Below the pieces are notes generated by a model. That model searched no databases. It had not been told where the DNA came from and saw only the letters and a program-made list of their open reading frames with translations. Source: an uncultured Alteromonadaceae bacterium (GTDB lineage: Bacteria > Pseudomonadota > Gammaproteobacteria > Enterobacterales > Alteromonadaceae). From it: DNA of 64,000 nt. The position numbers were made by a program, and so were the translations under genes. Within the stretch, counting starts at the first letter, position 1; every line of letters starts with the position of its first letter. Positions 16,278 through 26,956 of the stretch are shown here, piece after piece. The stretch is from assembly GCA_947494925.1 (NCBI GenBank), contig CANLWS010000005.1:124001-188000 (forward strand). The letters run 5' to 3'.

Positions 16278-17338
16278 TAAGTTACTCCTCCGAACTCACG
16301 TCTTATGACAGTGACTTCTCCGTTATCAACTTTCAATACAGATGACATTTTAAATGTTGCGTTATTGTACCGGGTCTTGATGCGTAAAATAAAATGTTGT
16401 GTTTTCACATCCAGCCAGGCAGCCCTACCTTCGCTTGCACCTAATGCCTGTAACGCAGGTTCAGCTAAAAAATCTTCAACTTTATCCCAGCCTTTTGGGT
16501 CGCGACTGGCTATTTCACTTTTGGCGTCTTCCAAAGGTAATCCGGTTATCGCAGCCAGTACAGGCGCCTGCTCCGCCTGTATCGTATTTACATTTATTTT
16601 CAGATTTTCATCACCCGGAATGACACAAACCAAGGGCAAAAGCTCCGACAACCATTCCAGGTCAACCCCATTAATCAGTCTTAACTCGGACTTATTCGCC
16701 ATTAAATTGTTGGCAGCCAGATAAGGATGAACTAAGGATTCGTAATCGGAATCTTCCGCGCCATTTTGACGCAGGTTGCTATCTTCATCTAGCCAGTCCG
16801 CCAGCGAATCAGAAAACACTTCAGCGCTATAAGAGTCAATCTCGAACCCGCCATTCTTAATCATAGTCTGGAAAAGTGTTAAAGCATCTGCGGGAGTGCC
16901 TCCGGTGCCTGGGTCCTTAACTTTTTCCTTTCCATTGGTACCCGAATCATCGGCATTGAGGCTTGGATTCGGAGATGGATTTCGGCTGTCCCCGCTTTCC
17001 CGCAACGCATTTAAATTAAAGCAATTTTGCATATCAGAAAGCTGCGCCTGAATTCCGCCTCCTTCCAGAGGATAGGTGAACTCCTGGGACCATTCTTGCT
17101 CCATGTTAACCACGTCAGGATCTGCATCTATTAATCTCAGAATGGCGGTTTTGGCAAACTGTTCAGCTCCCATGGCATACCAATAAGCTTGATTGTTGTC
17201 TTTAATATTAGCAGCTCGCTGCACCTGAAGTTGCAGTCGTCCAGCCATATCAACACCAATGACAGCAACAAAAGCAACCACCATCAGCACAATCATCAGA
17301 GCGACGCCCTTTTGCTGTTTAGGTTGTTTGCTTCTCAT
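16277..17338 (-). CDS. gspK: Type II secretion minor pseudopilin GspK
   Basis: A 353-residue minor pseudopilin that caps the pseudopilus tip with GspI and GspJ. The prepilin start is KQPKQQKG, cleaved before VALMIVLMVVAF; the +1 residue is Val and the position-5 Glu is missing, as is typical of GspK. A large periplasmic domain follows, with FNLNALRE and CVIPGDENLKINVNT, close to known GspK. It overlaps gspJ by 4 bases. Confidence 0.95.
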   Translation of the reverse strand: MRSKQPKQQKGVALMIVLMVVAFVAVIGVDMAGRLQLQVQRAANIKDNNQAYWYAMGAEQFAKTAILRLIDADPDVVNMEQEWSQEFTYPLEGGGIQAQLSDMQNCFNLNALRESGDSRNPSPNPSLNADDSGTNGKEKVKDPGTGGTPADALTLFQTMIKNGGFEIDSYSAEVFSDSLADWLDEDSNLRQNGAEDSDYESLVHPYLAANNLMANKSELRLINGVDLEWLSELLPLVCVIPGDENLKINVNTIQAEQAPVLAAITGLPLEDAKSEIASRDPKGWDKVEDFLAEPALQALGASEGRAAWLDVKTQHFILRIKTRYNNATFKMSSVLKVDNGEVTVIRREFGGVT

Positions 17339-17964
17339 TGGTCTTTGCCCGCATTTAACAAGAACTCCCGGCGGATTTCGCCAAAATCTTTACTCACCAA
17401 TGTTACAGCCACAGCTTGTGGCAACTTGGTTCCAACGTACTTTTCTTCCCACTTAACATCTTTCTGGTCTGACTCTGTGCTGCCTAGATAGAACTCAACA
17501 GTAAAATCTTCGATGTCCTCCATCAGAACACGCACTTTTGGCTCGTAACCGATAACGTTATCAACATAGTTACCATATAAACGTTCCAACCTGCCTTCCT
17601 GTAGTCGATAGGCGACTGCTTGCAGCGTACTTCTGGGCAACATCAATTGCGGATTTTGCCATCCACCGCGCACAAAACCCAAGCCATCGGCCTCACTGGA
17701 AAGTAAGTTTTCACCGCCATTGATGACGATATCAGTAGATTCACCTTCCACCCGAATAGGTCGCTGAACCGCCTGCAACAAATCCCGTTCCAGCACCAGC
17801 ATGGCTCTTTGTAAAACTTGTAACCTATCGAATTTTTCGCTGGATAACTGGTTGCTATCGATGACAGAACTCAGCACAGCATTGGATGCCAGGCCAATCA
17901 TCGCGAAGATCGCCATCGCGATGATAATTTCCAGTAGAGTGAACCCGCCTGTTGCCCGCTTCAT
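17335..17964 (-). CDS. gspJ: Type II secretion minor pseudopilin GspJ
   Basis: A 209-residue minor pseudopilin. The prepilin site is RATGG with cleavage before FTLLEIIIAMAIFA (Glu5 present). The globular part includes VLQRAMLVLERDLLQAVQRP, a strongly conserved GspJ stretch. It interacts with GspI and GspK at the pseudopilus tip. Its ATG overlaps the gspI stop. Confidence 0.96.
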   Translation of the reverse strand: MKRATGGFTLLEIIIAMAIFAMIGLASNAVLSSVIDSNQLSSEKFDRLQVLQRAMLVLERDLLQAVQRPIRVEGESTDIVINGGENLLSSEADGLGFVRGGWQNPQLMLPRSTLQAVAYRLQEGRLERLYGNYVDNVIGYEPKVRVLMEDIEDFTVEFYLGSTESDQKDVKWEEKYVGTKLPQAVAVTLVSKDFGEIRREFLLNAGKDQ

Positions 17965-18338
17965 TTAAAACTAGGCTCCGGGTTAGAGATATAGCTGGTA
18001 ATCGTTGTGATATTACCTTCGTAATTTTCGTCCAGCCCCACAGAAATTTCTACAGCCCGCAAGTTCTCATCATTGGTCTTAAGAATTTTTTGTTCCCAAT
18101 ACCAGGTACGGCCCGACATTTCTTGTGAGCCCTTTTGATTATTTTTTGGTGGCCATTGCTCGGATAGAATGACCTGGGTCATCTGATTGTTTGCAACCCA
18201 GGTAGCAAAAGTGATCTCTTCAATTTGTGACACACCCGACAAGTGATCAGCCGCAGCCTTCATCACTGCGGTACCGGTGATCGCAAAGATTGCCAACGCG
18301 ACCATCACTTCAAGTAATGTCATTCCTTTAGCGTTCAT
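17961..18338 (-). CDS. gspI: Type II secretion minor pseudopilin GspI
   Basis: A 125-residue minor pseudopilin, thought to start the tip complex. The prepilin signal is short, MNAKG, cleaved before MTLLEVMVALAIFA. The VANNQMTQ stretch is the conserved GspI motif. Its start overlaps the gspH stop by 4 bases. Confidence 0.96.
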   Translation of the reverse strand: MNAKGMTLLEVMVALAIFAITGTAVMKAAADHLSGVSQIEEITFATWVANNQMTQVILSEQWPPKNNQKGSQEMSGRTWYWEQKILKTNDENLRAVEISVGLDENYEGNITTITSYISNPEPSFK

Positions 18339-18952
18339 AAGCTATCCAGCGGTCCCAGCCGTTCCAAAGGAGGCGTATCAATCGCATTCACTCGAAAATA
18401 CACTGGATCTTCAGTGGAAAACTCAGGCTCGTAAATAAAACTCAGACTAAAAGGAGTAATCTCACCACTGGAGAGTAATAAAATTTGCGGGGGTGGAAGA
18501 CGCTTTTCTTCTTCCTCCCCAATGTCGGGTCGATCTTCGTCGAATGACAGTTGTTCATCGAATATCCCCTGATCAAACAAGCTGTCTTCTTCGATCCAGG
18601 GCAGATCTTCTAATTCCAGTTCGACTTTGAATTGATCGGGCAACTGATGGCTGGCAAATAACTTGTCTTCTTCAAGTGGCAGCCATTTATCGTCCTCACC
18701 TAACAGCATGAATAAGTAAAGGTTCTTCTTTTCATCAACACGAAGACCCAACTCTTGCTGATTTAACACAGCGAAATCTGACGCCATATCCACCACAACC
18801 TGAAATCGTTTGGTCTGTTTTTCAAGATCCTCTGCGTAGCTGCTGCCGACCGCATTGTAGACGACATAGCTGACAGCCAAACCCATCAAAACGAGCACCA
18901 GCATGACTTCGAGTAGGGTAAATCCGCGTTGACGAAAAGGTAAAGGCTGCAC
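18335..18952 (-). CDS. gspH: Type II secretion minor pseudopilin GspH, with acidic insert
   Basis: A 205-residue minor pseudopilin; RQRG is cleaved before FTLLEVMLVLVLMG. It links the tip complex to the GspG shaft. The globular domain carries a strongly acidic stretch around residues 110-160 (runs of Glu and Asp, for example DEDRPDIGEEEEK) that makes it somewhat longer than many GspH proteins. A 13-base gap separates it from gspG, the widest inside the operon apart from gspC-gspD. Confidence 0.94.
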   Translation of the reverse strand: MQPLPFRQRGFTLLEVMLVLVLMGLAVSYVVYNAVGSSYAEDLEKQTKRFQVVVDMASDFAVLNQQELGLRVDEKKNLYLFMLLGEDDKWLPLEEDKLFASHQLPDQFKVELELEDLPWIEEDSLFDQGIFDEQLSFDEDRPDIGEEEEKRLPPPQILLLSSGEITPFSLSFIYEPEFSTEDPVYFRVNAIDTPPLERLGPLDSL

Positions 18953-18965
18953 CGGTTTGCATCTA

Positions 18966-19406
18966 CTAATTTAAGTATTCGTTAATGTTCCAGTTTCCGA
19001 TATCGTCTTCCGTACCCGGCTCGCCATCGGGTCCGTTAGTGAAAATATCCACCATGCCCATTTCTCCAGGACTCAACAACTGGTAAGGGTTTCCCCAAGG
19101 ATCATCAGGCAGACGGCGAATAAATCCGCCTTCAGGATAGTTTCTCGGAATAGGTTCAATTGAAGGTGCGCTGACTAAGGATTCAAGACCCTGCTCAGTA
19201 GTAGGAAAACTGTTATTACGCAGTTTGTACATTTCCATGGCACCTTCGAGCTGCTGAATATCAACTGCTGCTTTTTTAAGTTGCGCTTCTTCTTGATTGC
19301 CCAGGATTTGTGGCGCGACCATTGAGGCCATAATGCCTATAATCAGCAGCACTACCATGACTTCAATCAAACTGAAGCCGCGTTGAGAATGACTTAAAGT
19401 CTTCAT
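18966..19406 (-). CDS. gspG: Type II secretion major pseudopilin GspG
   Basis: A 146-residue major pseudopilin forming the pseudopilus shaft. SHSQRG is cleaved before FSLIEVMVVLLIIGI. The Ca2+-binding, conserved C-terminal part is visible as WGNPYQLLSPGEMG and NGPDGEPGTEDDIGNWN. The start overlaps the gspF stop by one base (TAATG). Confidence 0.97.
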   Translation of the reverse strand: MKTLSHSQRGFSLIEVMVVLLIIGIMASMVAPQILGNQEEAQLKKAAVDIQQLEGAMEMYKLRNNSFPTTEQGLESLVSAPSIEPIPRNYPEGGFIRRLPDDPWGNPYQLLSPGEMGMVDIFTNGPDGEPGTEDDIGNWNINEYLN

Positions 19407-20626
19407 TACACATTCACCATATTGTTTAACGCTAATATCGGTTGCAGAATAGCCATGACAATAAACAGAACTATTGCTGCCATTGAAACGATTAAAATCG
19501 GTTCAAATACTTTTAATGAGACACCAACAAGGGCCTCAAATTCCCGGTCTTGATTGTCGGCCGCACGACCTAACATCTGTTGTAACTCGCCACTACGTTC
19601 ACCGGATGCAATCATATGCATCATCATAGGTGGGAACATCTTGGTATTTTCAAGAGAAGCCCTTAGGCTAGACCCTTCTTTGACATTGATTGCAGCATCT
19701 GCAACCGCTTCTTTTATCTGTAAATTTTCAAGCACATCACCAGAAATACGCATACTTTCAAGTAGTGGCACTGCGCTCGCCGTCAAAATACTCAAGGTTC
19801 TGGCAAAACGAGCCGTATTCAGACCTTTTGACACTTTGCCCAGCATTGGCAGTCGCAAAATTAATATGTGAAAGCGCTTTTTCATCTTGGGTTGTTGTAA
19901 AATCCGATTCACAGCAATGATAAGAACACCTATTACCAACCCCAGAATCAAACCATAATCCTGCAACCATTCACTCACCGCAATCAGCACCTGGGTGATA
20001 GTTGGTAAATCCTGGCCCATATGATCAAACTGACTCACAATTTTAGGCACAACCACAGTCAATAACAGCAATACTATTCCCATGGCAAAAAACAACATCA
20101 AAGACGGGTAAATCATTGCCTGAACGATCTGACTACGTGTCTGCTGACGTTTTTCGGTATAGTCTGCCAGCCGGTTTAACACCGTATCCAGGTGACCAGA
20201 CTTTTCTCCTGCCGCCACCATTGCACGGTAAAGCTGGTCAAATACATAAGGAAACTCAGCCATCGCATCGGCGAGTCCGTGCCCTTCCACAACCTTGCTT
20301 CGAACAGCCATCATCATGTTTTTTTGACGGGGTTTTTCACTTTGTTCGGCTACTGCCAACAAAGCTTCTTCAATCGGTAACGAAGCTTCTACCAAAGTCG
20401 CCAATTGTCGGGTAAGTAAGGCCAGGTCACTGGCAGATATGCGCGGCTTAAATAAGCTGAAACCTGCCTCGCTTCGACGCTCTTTTTCAGCAACTTGTTC
20501 CACTTCTAGAGGGATAAGATCCTGCTCACGCAATTGCTGACGAATTTGACGTGCATTGTCTCCTTCGAGCACACCATTTTTATTTTTGCCGCTTTTGCTC
20601 AGGGCTTTATATGCAAATGCTGCCAC
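19406..20626 (-). CDS. gspF: Type II secretion inner-membrane platform protein GspF
   Basis: A 406-residue polytopic inner-membrane protein with two related cytoplasmic T2SSF domains. The beginning (AFAYKALSKSGKNKNGVLEG) and TRQLATLVEASLPIEEALLA are typical. Three membrane helices are seen (one near residue 170, one near 220, one at the C-terminus: ILIVSMAAIVLFIVMAIL). It couples GspE to pseudopilus assembly. Two bases separate it from gspE. Confidence 0.97.
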   Translation of the reverse strand: MAAFAYKALSKSGKNKNGVLEGDNARQIRQQLREQDLIPLEVEQVAEKERRSEAGFSLFKPRISASDLALLTRQLATLVEASLPIEEALLAVAEQSEKPRQKNMMMAVRSKVVEGHGLADAMAEFPYVFDQLYRAMVAAGEKSGHLDTVLNRLADYTEKRQQTRSQIVQAMIYPSLMLFFAMGIVLLLLTVVVPKIVSQFDHMGQDLPTITQVLIAVSEWLQDYGLILGLVIGVLIIAVNRILQQPKMKKRFHILILRLPMLGKVSKGLNTARFARTLSILTASAVPLLESMRISGDVLENLQIKEAVADAAINVKEGSSLRASLENTKMFPPMMMHMIASGERSGELQQMLGRAADNQDREFEALVGVSLKVFEPILIVSMAAIVLFIVMAILQPILALNNMVNV

Positions 20627-20628
20627 CT

Positions 20629-22200
20629 TTACTCCTCACGGGTAACGCGCAAAACTTCCTCAAGCGAGGTCACGCCTGCAAGCACTTTGTCACAACCGTC
20701 GCCCCGTATACTCGGTGTCGTCTGACGAATATATTTTTCGATAGCCTGCTCACCGTGTCCGTTATGCATCAAGTCACGAATCTGCTCGTCCACTATGAGT
20801 AATTCATGAATACCAGTTCGGCCGCGGTAACCAGTCTGATTACAGGTAGCGCAACCTTTTGGACCATAGACAGTTTGCTGCTTGGATAACGCTGTATCTA
20901 TTCCCAATATCTGACATTCCTGTTCATTGGGAATATGGGGAACTTTGCAATCCGGGCATAATGTGCGCACCAAACGCTGGGACAATACGGCCAACAAACT
21001 GGAAGACAGCAAAAAAGGTTCAATACCCATGTCTTCAAGACGGGTTATGGCGCCAGCTGCGGTATTGGTGTGTAAGGTGGATAACACCAGGTGACCTGTT
21101 AAGCTGGCCTGCACAGCTATCTGCGCGGTTTCGATATCTCGTATTTCACCTACCATTACCACATCAGGATCCTGACGAAGAATGGCTCTTAATCCTCTTG
21201 CAAAGGTCATATCAACACGGGGATTTACCTGAGTTTGTCCGATGCCTTGCAAATCAAATTCAATTGGGTCTTCAACTGTCAGAATATTGCGGTCTTTGGA
21301 GTTTATTTCGCTCAATCCTGCGTACAAAGTGGTACTTTTACCTGAACCTGTTGGTCCTGTGACCAGAATAATACCGTGAGGTTTGCGTATCAGGCTGGAG
21401 AAATGGCCGCGATTGACCTGCGTCATTCCTAAATCTTCGAGATTCAGGCGCGCGTTGTTTTTATCCAGCAAACGCAGTACGACCCGCTCACCATGACTGG
21501 ATGGCATAGTGGATACCCGCACATCAACGGCACGTCCTGCAATTCGCAGTGTTATCCTGCCGTCCTGCGGAACGCGTTTTTCAGCGATATCGAGTTTTGC
21601 CATAACTTTAATTCGAGAAACCAACATGGAGGCCAGTTTACGATTAGGTCGCAAGATTTCACGCAGCACGCCATCCACCCGGAAACGGACTACTAATTGG
21701 GTTTCAAAGGTCTCGATGTGAATATCCGATGCACCTTCTTTTATCGCTTCACCCAACATGGCATTGATGAGTTTGATGATAGGTGCATCATCTTCGCTTT
21801 CCAGCAAATCTTCTGTGTCTGGCAGTTCTTCCGCTAGCGAAAACAAGTCGCTTTCGTTGCCAATATCTTCCATTAACTGCTTTGCTGCTGAGGAATCCCG
21901 TTGGAAAGCTTGGGTAAGCATGGCTTCGAAACGCTCTGGCTGCACTTCTTCCAGCCTGAAATCCGCACCGAGAAAGCGACGGACTTCAGCAAAAACTGCA
22001 AATTCAGTCGTATCTGTATAGTACAGAATGGCCGGTGTCTCGCCAGTATCCAACAATACGTTGTGACGTTTGGCAAAACTGAACGCCAGCTGTTTATGCT
22101 GTTCTTCCTCGACAAAGTCAGTTACTTCGCCATTCTCCATCGCAACTGGATCAGTGCCTAAGATATGGTCTTCGTCCGTGTTCAACACTTCAACCGGCAT
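20629..22200 (-). CDS. gspE: Type II secretion ATPase GspE
   Basis: A 523-residue cytoplasmic ATPase that powers the T2SS. It has an N1/N2 domain, then Walker [16 protein letters not shown], the Asp box (TVEDPIEF), Walker B ([13 protein letters not shown]) and the His box (VLSTLHTN). The four-cysteine zinc subdomain is present: CPDC near residue 430 and CATC about 30 residues later. Two bases separate it from gspD. Confidence 0.97.
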   Translation of the reverse strand: MPVEVLNTDEDHILGTDPVAMENGEVTDFVEEEQHKQLAFSFAKRHNVLLDTGETPAILYYTDTTEFAVFAEVRRFLGADFRLEEVQPERFEAMLTQAFQRDSSAAKQLMEDIGNESDLFSLAEELPDTEDLLESEDDAPIIKLINAMLGEAIKEGASDIHIETFETQLVVRFRVDGVLREILRPNRKLASMLVSRIKVMAKLDIAEKRVPQDGRITLRIAGRAVDVRVSTMPSSHGERVVLRLLDKNNARLNLEDLGMTQVNRGHFSSLIRKPHGIILVTGPTGSGKSTTLYAGLSEINSKDRNILTVEDPIEFDLQGIGQTQVNPRVDMTFARGLRAILRQDPDVVMVGEIRDIETAQIAVQASLTGHLVLSTLHTNTAAGAITRLEDMGIEPFLLSSSLLAVLSQRLVRTLCPDCKVPHIPNEQECQILGIDTALSKQQTVYGPKGCATCNQTGYRGRTGIHELLIVDEQIRDLMHNGHGEQAIEKYIRQTTPSIRGDGCDKVLAGVTSLEEVLRVTREE

Positions 22201-22202
22201 GA

Positions 22203-24284
22203 TTAGTTCTCTTCCTGCTCTTTTTTCTTATCTTTTTCCATCAGATAGTCTTCAAAGCTTGGTGGCAATGCTAACGCATCATTCCACTCTGGTAAGGATG
22301 GGCCATCGGTGAACGGCATCAGAGGAATACCTTCGGCCTGACGTTTAAGCTGTTCAGCTCGGATAAAGTTATATTTTTTGTGGCTGATACTGTTCATGGT
22401 CACACCATCACGAATTATGGTCGGACGAATAAACACCATCAGATTACGCTTTCTTTTGCTTGAAGTAGTGGATTTAAACAAATTGCCTAAGATTGGAATA
22501 TCACCCAGTAAAGGTACCTTTGAAACACTTTCCTGTACGTCTTCGTCAATTAGTCCACCCAGAACTATGGTGCCGCCATCATCGACTATGACAGTAGTTT
22601 TGATTTCACGTTTATTAATTGAAATATCCACAGAAGTCGCACCACTGACGCTGGACACTTCCTGTTCTATCAATAGTTGGACCGCATCACCCTCGTTTAT
22701 TTGAGGAGTGACTTTTAGTTTGATACCCACTTCTTTACGGTCAACCGTCTGGAAAGGGTTACTGTTATTAGAGCTGGATGTAGATCCGGTAATAATTGGA
22801 ACTTCCTGACCAACAATAAAGAAGGCTTCTTCATTGTCCATAGTGGTTAAATGAGGTGTCGCCAATATGTTCGAGTTGGTATCGGTACTCACTGCCTGTA
22901 CAACCGCACCCCAACCATCTTTGATTACACCAACTAACAAGCCATTCACACCACCCAATAATTGACCCAATGCGGTAAAGTCGCCTTCGCTGGTGACTGT
23001 CTGCACAACTGCATTCCCGTCATCGTCAACGACTAGATTACCTTCGCTGTCACGTACATTGGTTGATTCTGTCTGGTCTTCGGCTGCATCTATGGCAACG
23101 CCCAAGGCACCAATGCCGACACCACCATTGGTGAACTGAGTACCACCACCCGCTTCGGTTGCCCATTGAACGCCCAAGGTTGTGCCATCGCCTTCAAACA
23201 CTTCAACAATAATGGCTTCAACCTGCACCTGCGCTCGACGTATATCTAGTTGCCTGATCACTTCTTCAAGTGAGCGCATCATGTCAGGCTCCGCGGTGAT
23301 GACTAACGAGTTGGAGTCATCATGTGCATCAATATTCACATCGCGATTACTGTTCGATCGCCCTCTGCTAGCCTGAGTCGCGCCTTTTTCTTCAGCTTGT
23401 ATACTGGCGCTGACTCCCTGAAGCACTTTGACAAGATCTTCTGCCTTTGCGTAATTCAGGAAGATAACTCGAGTGTTACCGCTGGTTTCCAATTCCTGAT
23501 CCATACGGGTAATCAACTTAATCAGGCGCTGTCTGGCTTTATCGTCCCCACTGACGATGATGCTATTGGTTCTGTCATCAGCCACCACACGTGGGGCTGA
23601 TTTTGCCGCGCCAGCTGCCTTTTGGCCAGATGATTTGTTGATGCTATCTATAATCCGCACCATTTCACCCGCTGAAGCATATTTGAGTTTAATAATTTCG
23701 ACTTCTTCATCACCCGCCTGGTCAACTCGCTGGATGATTTCCACCAAGCGATTCACCACGGCCGCGCGTCCCGTCAACATCATCACGTTTGAAGGATCAT
23801 GACTGACAACATTACCGCCACCAGCCTGGTCATTCAGCTGTCTTAGAATAGGTGCAAGCTCGCGGACCGGCACATTGTAAACAGGCACAACCCGCGTAAT
23901 CATTTCATCCCCATCAAAAGGGGTACCTTCAACCACTGGGATATTAGAGGTTTTCGCATCTTTAGAGCGTACAATTTTCAAAATTCCGCTGGGCATTTCC
24001 ACTACAGCAAAATCATAAACCTGCAATACATTCAGGAAAAACTGGTAGTACTGTTCTTCGGTTAACAGGTCATAACTGCGGACACTGATTTTACCTCTCA
24101 CATTCGGATCAACGATAATGGTCTTCTTGAGATTTTTACCCACTATATTGATAAATTCGCTGATTTCTGTGTTTTTGAAATTGGGAGAGTACTCCGCTGC
24201 TGACACATAACTTGACGCTGAATAAAAAGCAGCGGCTAGAGCCAAACATAAGCCTTTTAACATACTGCGGCCTGTTTGCTTCAT
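22203..24284 (-). CDS. gspD: Type II secretion secretin GspD
   Basis: A 693-residue outer-membrane secretin. A signal peptide ([21 protein letters not shown]) is followed by domain N0 ([25 protein letters not shown]), N1-N3, and the secretin C-domain with VPIITGS and [18 protein letters not shown] short S domain at the end follows the secretin core. It forms the outer-membrane channel and binds GspC. An AAGGA ribosome site lies 8 bases before ATG; gspC ends 11 bases upstream. Confidence 0.97.
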   Translation of the reverse strand: MKQTGRSMLKGLCLALAAAFYSASSYVSAAEYSPNFKNTEISEFINIVGKNLKKTIIVDPNVRGKISVRSYDLLTEEQYYQFFLNVLQVYDFAVVEMPSGILKIVRSKDAKTSNIPVVEGTPFDGDEMITRVVPVYNVPVRELAPILRQLNDQAGGGNVVSHDPSNVMMLTGRAAVVNRLVEIIQRVDQAGDEEVEIIKLKYASAGEMVRIIDSINKSSGQKAAGAAKSAPRVVADDRTNSIIVSGDDKARQRLIKLITRMDQELETSGNTRVIFLNYAKAEDLVKVLQGVSASIQAEEKGATQASRGRSNSNRDVNIDAHDDSNSLVITAEPDMMRSLEEVIRQLDIRRAQVQVEAIIVEVFEGDGTTLGVQWATEAGGGTQFTNGGVGIGALGVAIDAAEDQTESTNVRDSEGNLVVDDDGNAVVQTVTSEGDFTALGQLLGGVNGLLVGVIKDGWGAVVQAVSTDTNSNILATPHLTTMDNEEAFFIVGQEVPIITGSTSSSNNSNPFQTVDRKEVGIKLKVTPQINEGDAVQLLIEQEVSSVSGATSVDISINKREIKTTVIVDDGGTIVLGGLIDEDVQESVSKVPLLGDIPILGNLFKSTTSSKRKRNLMVFIRPTIIRDGVTMNSISHKKYNFIRAEQLKRQAEGIPLMPFTDGPSLPEWNDALALPPSFEDYLMEKDKKKEQEEN

Positions 24285-24295
24285 ACAGATAATCC

Positions 24296-25234
24296 TTATA
24301 TGTTCAATCCCGCAGAGGGGATATCCAAATACAGAGTGAGTGTTTCCTCACCCCGATTAATTGTTAATTGTAGTGACTGCTCTGAACGCAATGAGTTCAT
24401 TGCTTCCAGAGATTGCTGCGGATCCGTGAGATCCAATCCGTTAATCTCAACGACAATATCACCCGCTTTAAAACCAGCAGCTTTGAATAGTTTTGGTTTT
24501 TTGCCCGGACTAATTCGGTAACCTATTAACATGCCATCGGCGCGATAAGGTGAAATAGCGATATAGTCAGTGAATGAAGAAGGGCTGTTTCTCAATTCTC
24601 TCGTTGTATCAATGACATCTTGCGGCAAGACTTTGCGCTCAGGCGCACTAGGTCTGGTATTTTGATTTCTGGTAACTTGTGGTTTTGAACGAACACTGGA
24701 ATCTTTTTTATAATCAATGCCATCCAACATCAGGGTTTCTCGGCGGGAGCCATTTTTAATTATTACCCTGTCAGCAAATACTTCTTGTAAGGTAGCGTTA
24801 GTGCCATCTATTTTTTCATCAATGCCGTAAGTGTTTTGTGCACCTTTATTTTCAATGATGGCAGCGGCTATACTTGGTTCACTCGTCGCGACCACACCTG
24901 TAAGGGTTAAATTTAATTTGGTTTCAGGTGCTTCTGTTACCTGCTGTTCTTGCTTAACAACAGGCGGCGCACTCAAATCACCGAACAAATTTAATTTTTT
25001 CACCTGAGCCAGGTTAATTTGTTGTCCACTTTTTCCTGAATTTACACCCGACACTGGACGATCGAATTCTGAGGTTGTAGTCTGCTCTGGCTGCGGAATA
25101 AGACGCCAGGTCAGATCAGCAGCAAATGCCACTAAATACAGCACAAGCAACACTACAACAACTACATGGAGTTGCTGTTGAAATTTGGCAAGTTGGGGCC
25201 ATATTTGATTTACGTTATAATTACCGACAGTCAT
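24296..25234 (-). CDS. gspC: Type II secretion protein GspC
   Basis: A 312-residue bitopic inner-membrane protein: one helix (HVVVVVLLVLYLVAFAADL), a homology region that contacts GspD (NLFGD and LNLTLTGVVATSEPS) and a C-terminal PDZ domain (ISPGKKPKLFKAAGFKAGDIVVEING). It links the platform to the secretin and helps select substrates. First gene of the operon; its promoter must lie in 25235-25347, shared with divergent hslR. The gspA/gspB and prepilin peptidase genes are not in this window. Confidence 0.96.
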   Translation of the reverse strand: MTVGNYNVNQIWPQLAKFQQQLHVVVVVLLVLYLVAFAADLTWRLIPQPEQTTTSEFDRPVSGVNSGKSGQQINLAQVKKLNLFGDLSAPPVVKQEQQVTEAPETKLNLTLTGVVATSEPSIAAAIIENKGAQNTYGIDEKIDGTNATLQEVFADRVIIKNGSRRETLMLDGIDYKKDSSVRSKPQVTRNQNTRPSAPERKVLPQDVIDTTRELRNSPSSFTDYIAISPYRADGMLIGYRISPGKKPKLFKAAGFKAGDIVVEINGLDLTDPQQSLEAMNSLRSEQSLQLTINRGEETLTLYLDIPSAGLNI

Positions 25235-25347
25235 TCAGGTCACTATTAGTTTATTTCCTTCAATGGAGCCCGCCAATGATAACCAGTCACATGAGGGGCT
25301 ACAACCGTATTCCTATATCATTACTAAAAAATTACAATTGAAAATCG

Positions 25348-25764
25348 ATGAAAGCTGACAAACAAACTATGAATGCCCAAAAAGACTCAATTGAAGTGCG
25401 CCTGGACAAGTGGTTGTGGGCTGCACGATTTTTCAAAACCCGGGCTATTGCCAGAGATGCAGTTCAGTCGGGCAAGGTACAGTATAATGGCCAGCGGAGC
25501 AAACCTGGTAAGCAGGTAGAAATTGGGGCTGTCATCAGAATCCCAGCTGGATATGACATAAAAGAAGTTACTGTTTTGCAGCTATCTGAACAACGTAAGA
25601 ATGCGACGCTAGCGCAATCACTGTATCAGGAGTCAACCCAAAGTATTGAAACTCGTGAAAAAAATGCGCAAGCTCGCAAATTAAGTAGCTTTCACAGTCC
25701 TAGACCAGATAGTCGCCCAGATAAAAAGCAACGCAGACAGATTATACAATTTAAACACCAGTAG
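25348..25764 (+). CDS. hslR: Ribosome-associated heat shock protein Hsp15
   Basis: A 138-residue RNA-binding protein that recycles stalled 50S subunits carrying nascent chains. The S4 domain is clear (VRLDKWLWAARFFKTRAIARD, KVQYNGQRSKPGK), and the C-terminus is basic and ends in KQRRQIIQFKH as in E. coli. The ATG at 25348 is used; another in-frame ATG at 25369 is equally possible, as neither has a strong ribosome site. It is followed by hslO after 18 bases. Confidence 0.96.
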   Translation: MKADKQTMNAQKDSIEVRLDKWLWAARFFKTRAIARDAVQSGKVQYNGQRSKPGKQVEIGAVIRIPAGYDIKEVTVLQLSEQRKNATLAQSLYQESTQSIETREKNAQARKLSSFHSPRPDSRPDKKQRRQIIQFKHQ

Positions 25765-25782
25765 TAAGGAACGAAAACAGCC

Positions 25783-26673
25783 ATGCAAAAGACAGATTTG
25801 CTTCACCGATATGTTTTTAACCAGGCACACGTGCGTGGAGAATTGGTCCAGCTCAGTGATAGCTATCAGAAAATCCTGACAGCTGGGCACTACCCGCCGG
25901 TTATTCAAAAACTGCTGGGAGAATTAATGGCTGCCACCTGTTTACTGACTGCCACATTAAAATTCGAAGGTGAAATATCTTTGCAGCTGCAAAGCGAAGG
26001 TGCAGTAAAGTACGCAGTAATCAATGGATCACACGATCAAAAACTCCGTGGCGTTGCTCGCTGGGACGAACAACTTGATGTTTTACCGGAGGAATTTTCA
26101 GAATTGTTCTCCAAAGGGGTGTTTGTGATTACTATTACTCCAAAGCAGGGGGAGCGATATCAGGGAATGGTGGCCCTGGATAAACCTAGTCTCGCGGAAT
26201 GTATTGAAGCCTACTTTGAACAATCTGAGCAACTTGCAACCAAAGTGCTGCTTCGAACCTCAATAGGCGATGAAGCAAAGGCAGCAGGTGTATTGTTGCA
26301 GGTATTACCCACTTCTAGCGAATCTACATCTGTCGCTGATCGTCCTGAATTTGAGCATCTGTCCAAATTGACTGAAACTCTGAAAGACGAAGAGTTGTTC
26401 GGCCTGCCTGCAGAAGACATCTTATTTCGCCTATATCATCAGGAAAACGCAGAATTATTTGCGCCCCAAGAAGTACTGTTTCAATGCAGTTGCAGTCGCG
26501 AGCGTAGCGCTGCAGCTCTGGCTAACGTGGACAAGCAAGAGCTCCTTGAGATCGTTGCCCATGACGGCGACATCAAAATGAATTGTCAATATTGCCATAC
26601 CGAATATTGCTTTGACGCGATTGATGTGGAATCCATTCATGCTGGTCATTTCAGTTCGTCGGGAACTCACTAA
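25783..26673 (+). CDS. hslO: Redox-regulated chaperone Hsp33
   Basis: A 296-residue cytoplasmic holdase activated by oxidation. The body is family-typical (LLGELMAATCLLTATLKFEG). The zinc/redox switch at the C-terminus has both motifs: CSC near residue 231-233 and CQYC about 30 residues later; oxidation of these cysteines releases zinc and activates the chaperone. AAGGA lies 11 bases before ATG. Operon with hslR, as in E. coli. Confidence 0.97.
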   Translation: MQKTDLLHRYVFNQAHVRGELVQLSDSYQKILTAGHYPPVIQKLLGELMAATCLLTATLKFEGEISLQLQSEGAVKYAVINGSHDQKLRGVARWDEQLDVLPEEFSELFSKGVFVITITPKQGERYQGMVALDKPSLAECIEAYFEQSEQLATKVLLRTSIGDEAKAAGVLLQVLPTSSESTSVADRPEFEHLSKLTETLKDEELFGLPAEDILFRLYHQENAELFAPQEVLFQCSCSRERSAAALANVDKQELLEIVAHDGDIKMNCQYCHTEYCFDAIDVESIHAGHFSSSGTH

Positions 26674-26956
26674 ACTGTGCAAATTGCATACAATTTGATC
26701 AACTCTCTGCCAGGCAAATAAAAAAAAAATTTCGCGAATAATTATGCAGCGCTCTTCTGCGTTGCTGTCTTTTTCCTCATCTATGTCAATGTTTAGTCTA
26801 CATAAAAATGTAATTTTATTTCATTTTTATCGAAACATAGATCATATTTATGTTCATCATATGTTCCAAATCATTGTTGTAGCCCTTTATAAATGACAAA
26901 ATGCAGCCAAATTAAATCCTGTAAGTCATATTGTAAGTGTTAAAGGCGAATCTGAA
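26674..26956. promoter_or_regulatory. AT-rich region before pckA
   Basis: This 283-base gap is strongly AT-rich and holds no gene. It contains an A-run (about 26721-26730), a small inverted repeat CAAATT/AATTTG (26680-26697) and an operator-like pair AACATA (26834-26839) and TATGTT (26849-26854), with another TATGTT at 26860-26865. It should contain the pckA promoter and perhaps the end signal of hslO; I could not place a convincing -35/-10 pair. Confidence 0.4.
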
